This document shows positions 63,321-64,000 of a DNA stretch of 64,000 nucleotides, one piece after another. The stretch lies in the NCBI GenBank assembly GCA_963930655.1, contig OZ005621.1, positions 10,837,001-10,901,000 of the forward strand, read 5' to 3'. The notes beneath the pieces were generated by a model. That model searched no databases, was not told the DNA's origin, and was given only the letters and a program-made list of their open reading frames with translations. Position numbers and translations under genes: made by a program. The first letter of the stretch is position 1. The number at the start of each line of letters is the position of its first letter. This DNA comes from Myrica gale. Lineage: Eukaryota; Streptophyta; Magnoliopsida; Fagales; Myricaceae.

Positions 63321-64000
63321 AGATTTCTTCCTTTTTTTAGACCGAGGATATAAGGGTGGTAGCCCACGTGGCTCATTTGTAGTCGCTGCACCCATTTCAT
63401 CAGTAGACGATGACGTAAAATTAGTAGGTCCAAATGGAGTTAACTCAATTTCATTGGTGGGTGAGCACTACTACCCGTAGCACTAGCACTACCCACATCA
63501 TTACAAGAACTAGTAGGTGTTGCAAAGCTACCAACACTATGAGTAGTGTCCATCTGAATTGAATTTCGAATCAAGATAAGCAAATTATAAACAACAGCAA
63601 ATAAACAGCCCTTAATTGCACAACAACATGAATAAACTAGTAGTTATTATAAACAAGATAATAAATCAACATATTAGTGAAACAAGAATGAATAAACAAC
63701 CCCTAATTGCACAATAGCAGCTACAAATATACTATGAAAATTCAAACATCCCCTAGAATTTCATAATCATATACTACAAATATACTATAAACAATTAAAC
63801 ATCATATAAAACAAAAGAAGTGACCAAATTTAACATCATATAAACATACAGAGAGCACCAATTTGACAATTCGCACGCCTAGAAATTAAAATTAAGCCTA
63901 ACCTAACCTTTATGCTAATTAATTAGCAATGACACATCAATGAGAGAGAGATCAAAACAACTAATAAGTTACCTTAGAGATGAGAGAGAGAGAGAGAGAC
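63321..64000. other. 5' side of the third hAT, no separate gene
   Basis: Probable transposase leader exon and intron region on the minus strand. It is AT-rich with a (GA)n tract at 63976-63999. No independent gene was recognised. Confidence 0.4.

Larger units (their letters stand above)
60009..64000 (-). mobile_element. third hAT element, right end beyond the window
   Basis: The left terminus TAGGGATGATTAGTAGTAC at 60009 is followed by a GC-rich subterminal block with GGGGCGGTATG, GAATGCGGTTGCAG and GGTTCCGGTTAAACCGCC. This is the arrangement seen at the left end of the inner hAT (39164), again on the 3' side of a minus-strand transposase. The transposase remnant lies at 61330-63320. The right terminus was not found before 64000, where a GA-rich leader-like tract occurs. 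CATTAGAC (60001-60008) is the predicted target duplication. Confidence 0.6.

Overview
The window is nuclear DNA from a flowering plant, most likely a woody eudicot. The evidence is AT-rich spacer, GT-AG introns, a FAR1-family transcription factor, 108-residue eS25 with plant promoter motifs (telo-box, site II), and dense hAT, L1, SINE, Copia and Gypsy remnants. No species can be fixed from the sequence alone. There are no bacterial, viral or CRISPR features.

Four intact host genes are visible, all on the minus strand. They are a short FAR1/FHY3-related DNA-binding protein (9862-11153), the universal tRNA t6A enzyme KAE1/OSGEP (26762-30696), ribosomal protein eS25 (47400-49829) and a mitochondrial ribosomal protein of the bL12 (L7/L12) family (55775-56380, with upstream non-coding exons to about 58030). 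All four translate cleanly across the proposed splice sites, and the KAE1 and eS25 lengths match their families. One broken host gene, a cytochrome P450 relic, lies at 46740-47050.

Most of the rest is transposon-derived. 1905-7287 is a 5.4 kb solo-LTR-like element with a 5-bp target duplication. 14662-16219, 17798-18584, 53449-54316 and 58385-59042 are non-autonomous hAT-like elements. 19664-24420 is a decayed L1 LINE whose 3' end runs into a local tandem duplication. 34990-36026 is a Copia 3' end. 38307-45660 is an hAT element of the TTF/MYM zinc-finger type carrying a second, BED-finger hAT (39164-44166) nested inside it with a perfect 8-bp target duplication. 50942-52260 is an LTR-like block. 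60009 to the window end is a third hAT with a decayed transposase. Smaller insertions sit in introns: a tRNA-derived SINE in KAE1, an L1 3' fragment in eS25 and a Gypsy remnant in the bL12m 5' leader.

I found no coordinated multi-gene system. The most interesting points are the chimeric leader of the mitochondrial bL12 gene, which appears to contain an exon of a mitochondrial carrier gene; the shared upstream segment of the eS25 and bL12m loci; the duplicated splice-donor block in the FAR1-like leader; and the hAT-in-hAT nest with its 116-bp minisatellite.
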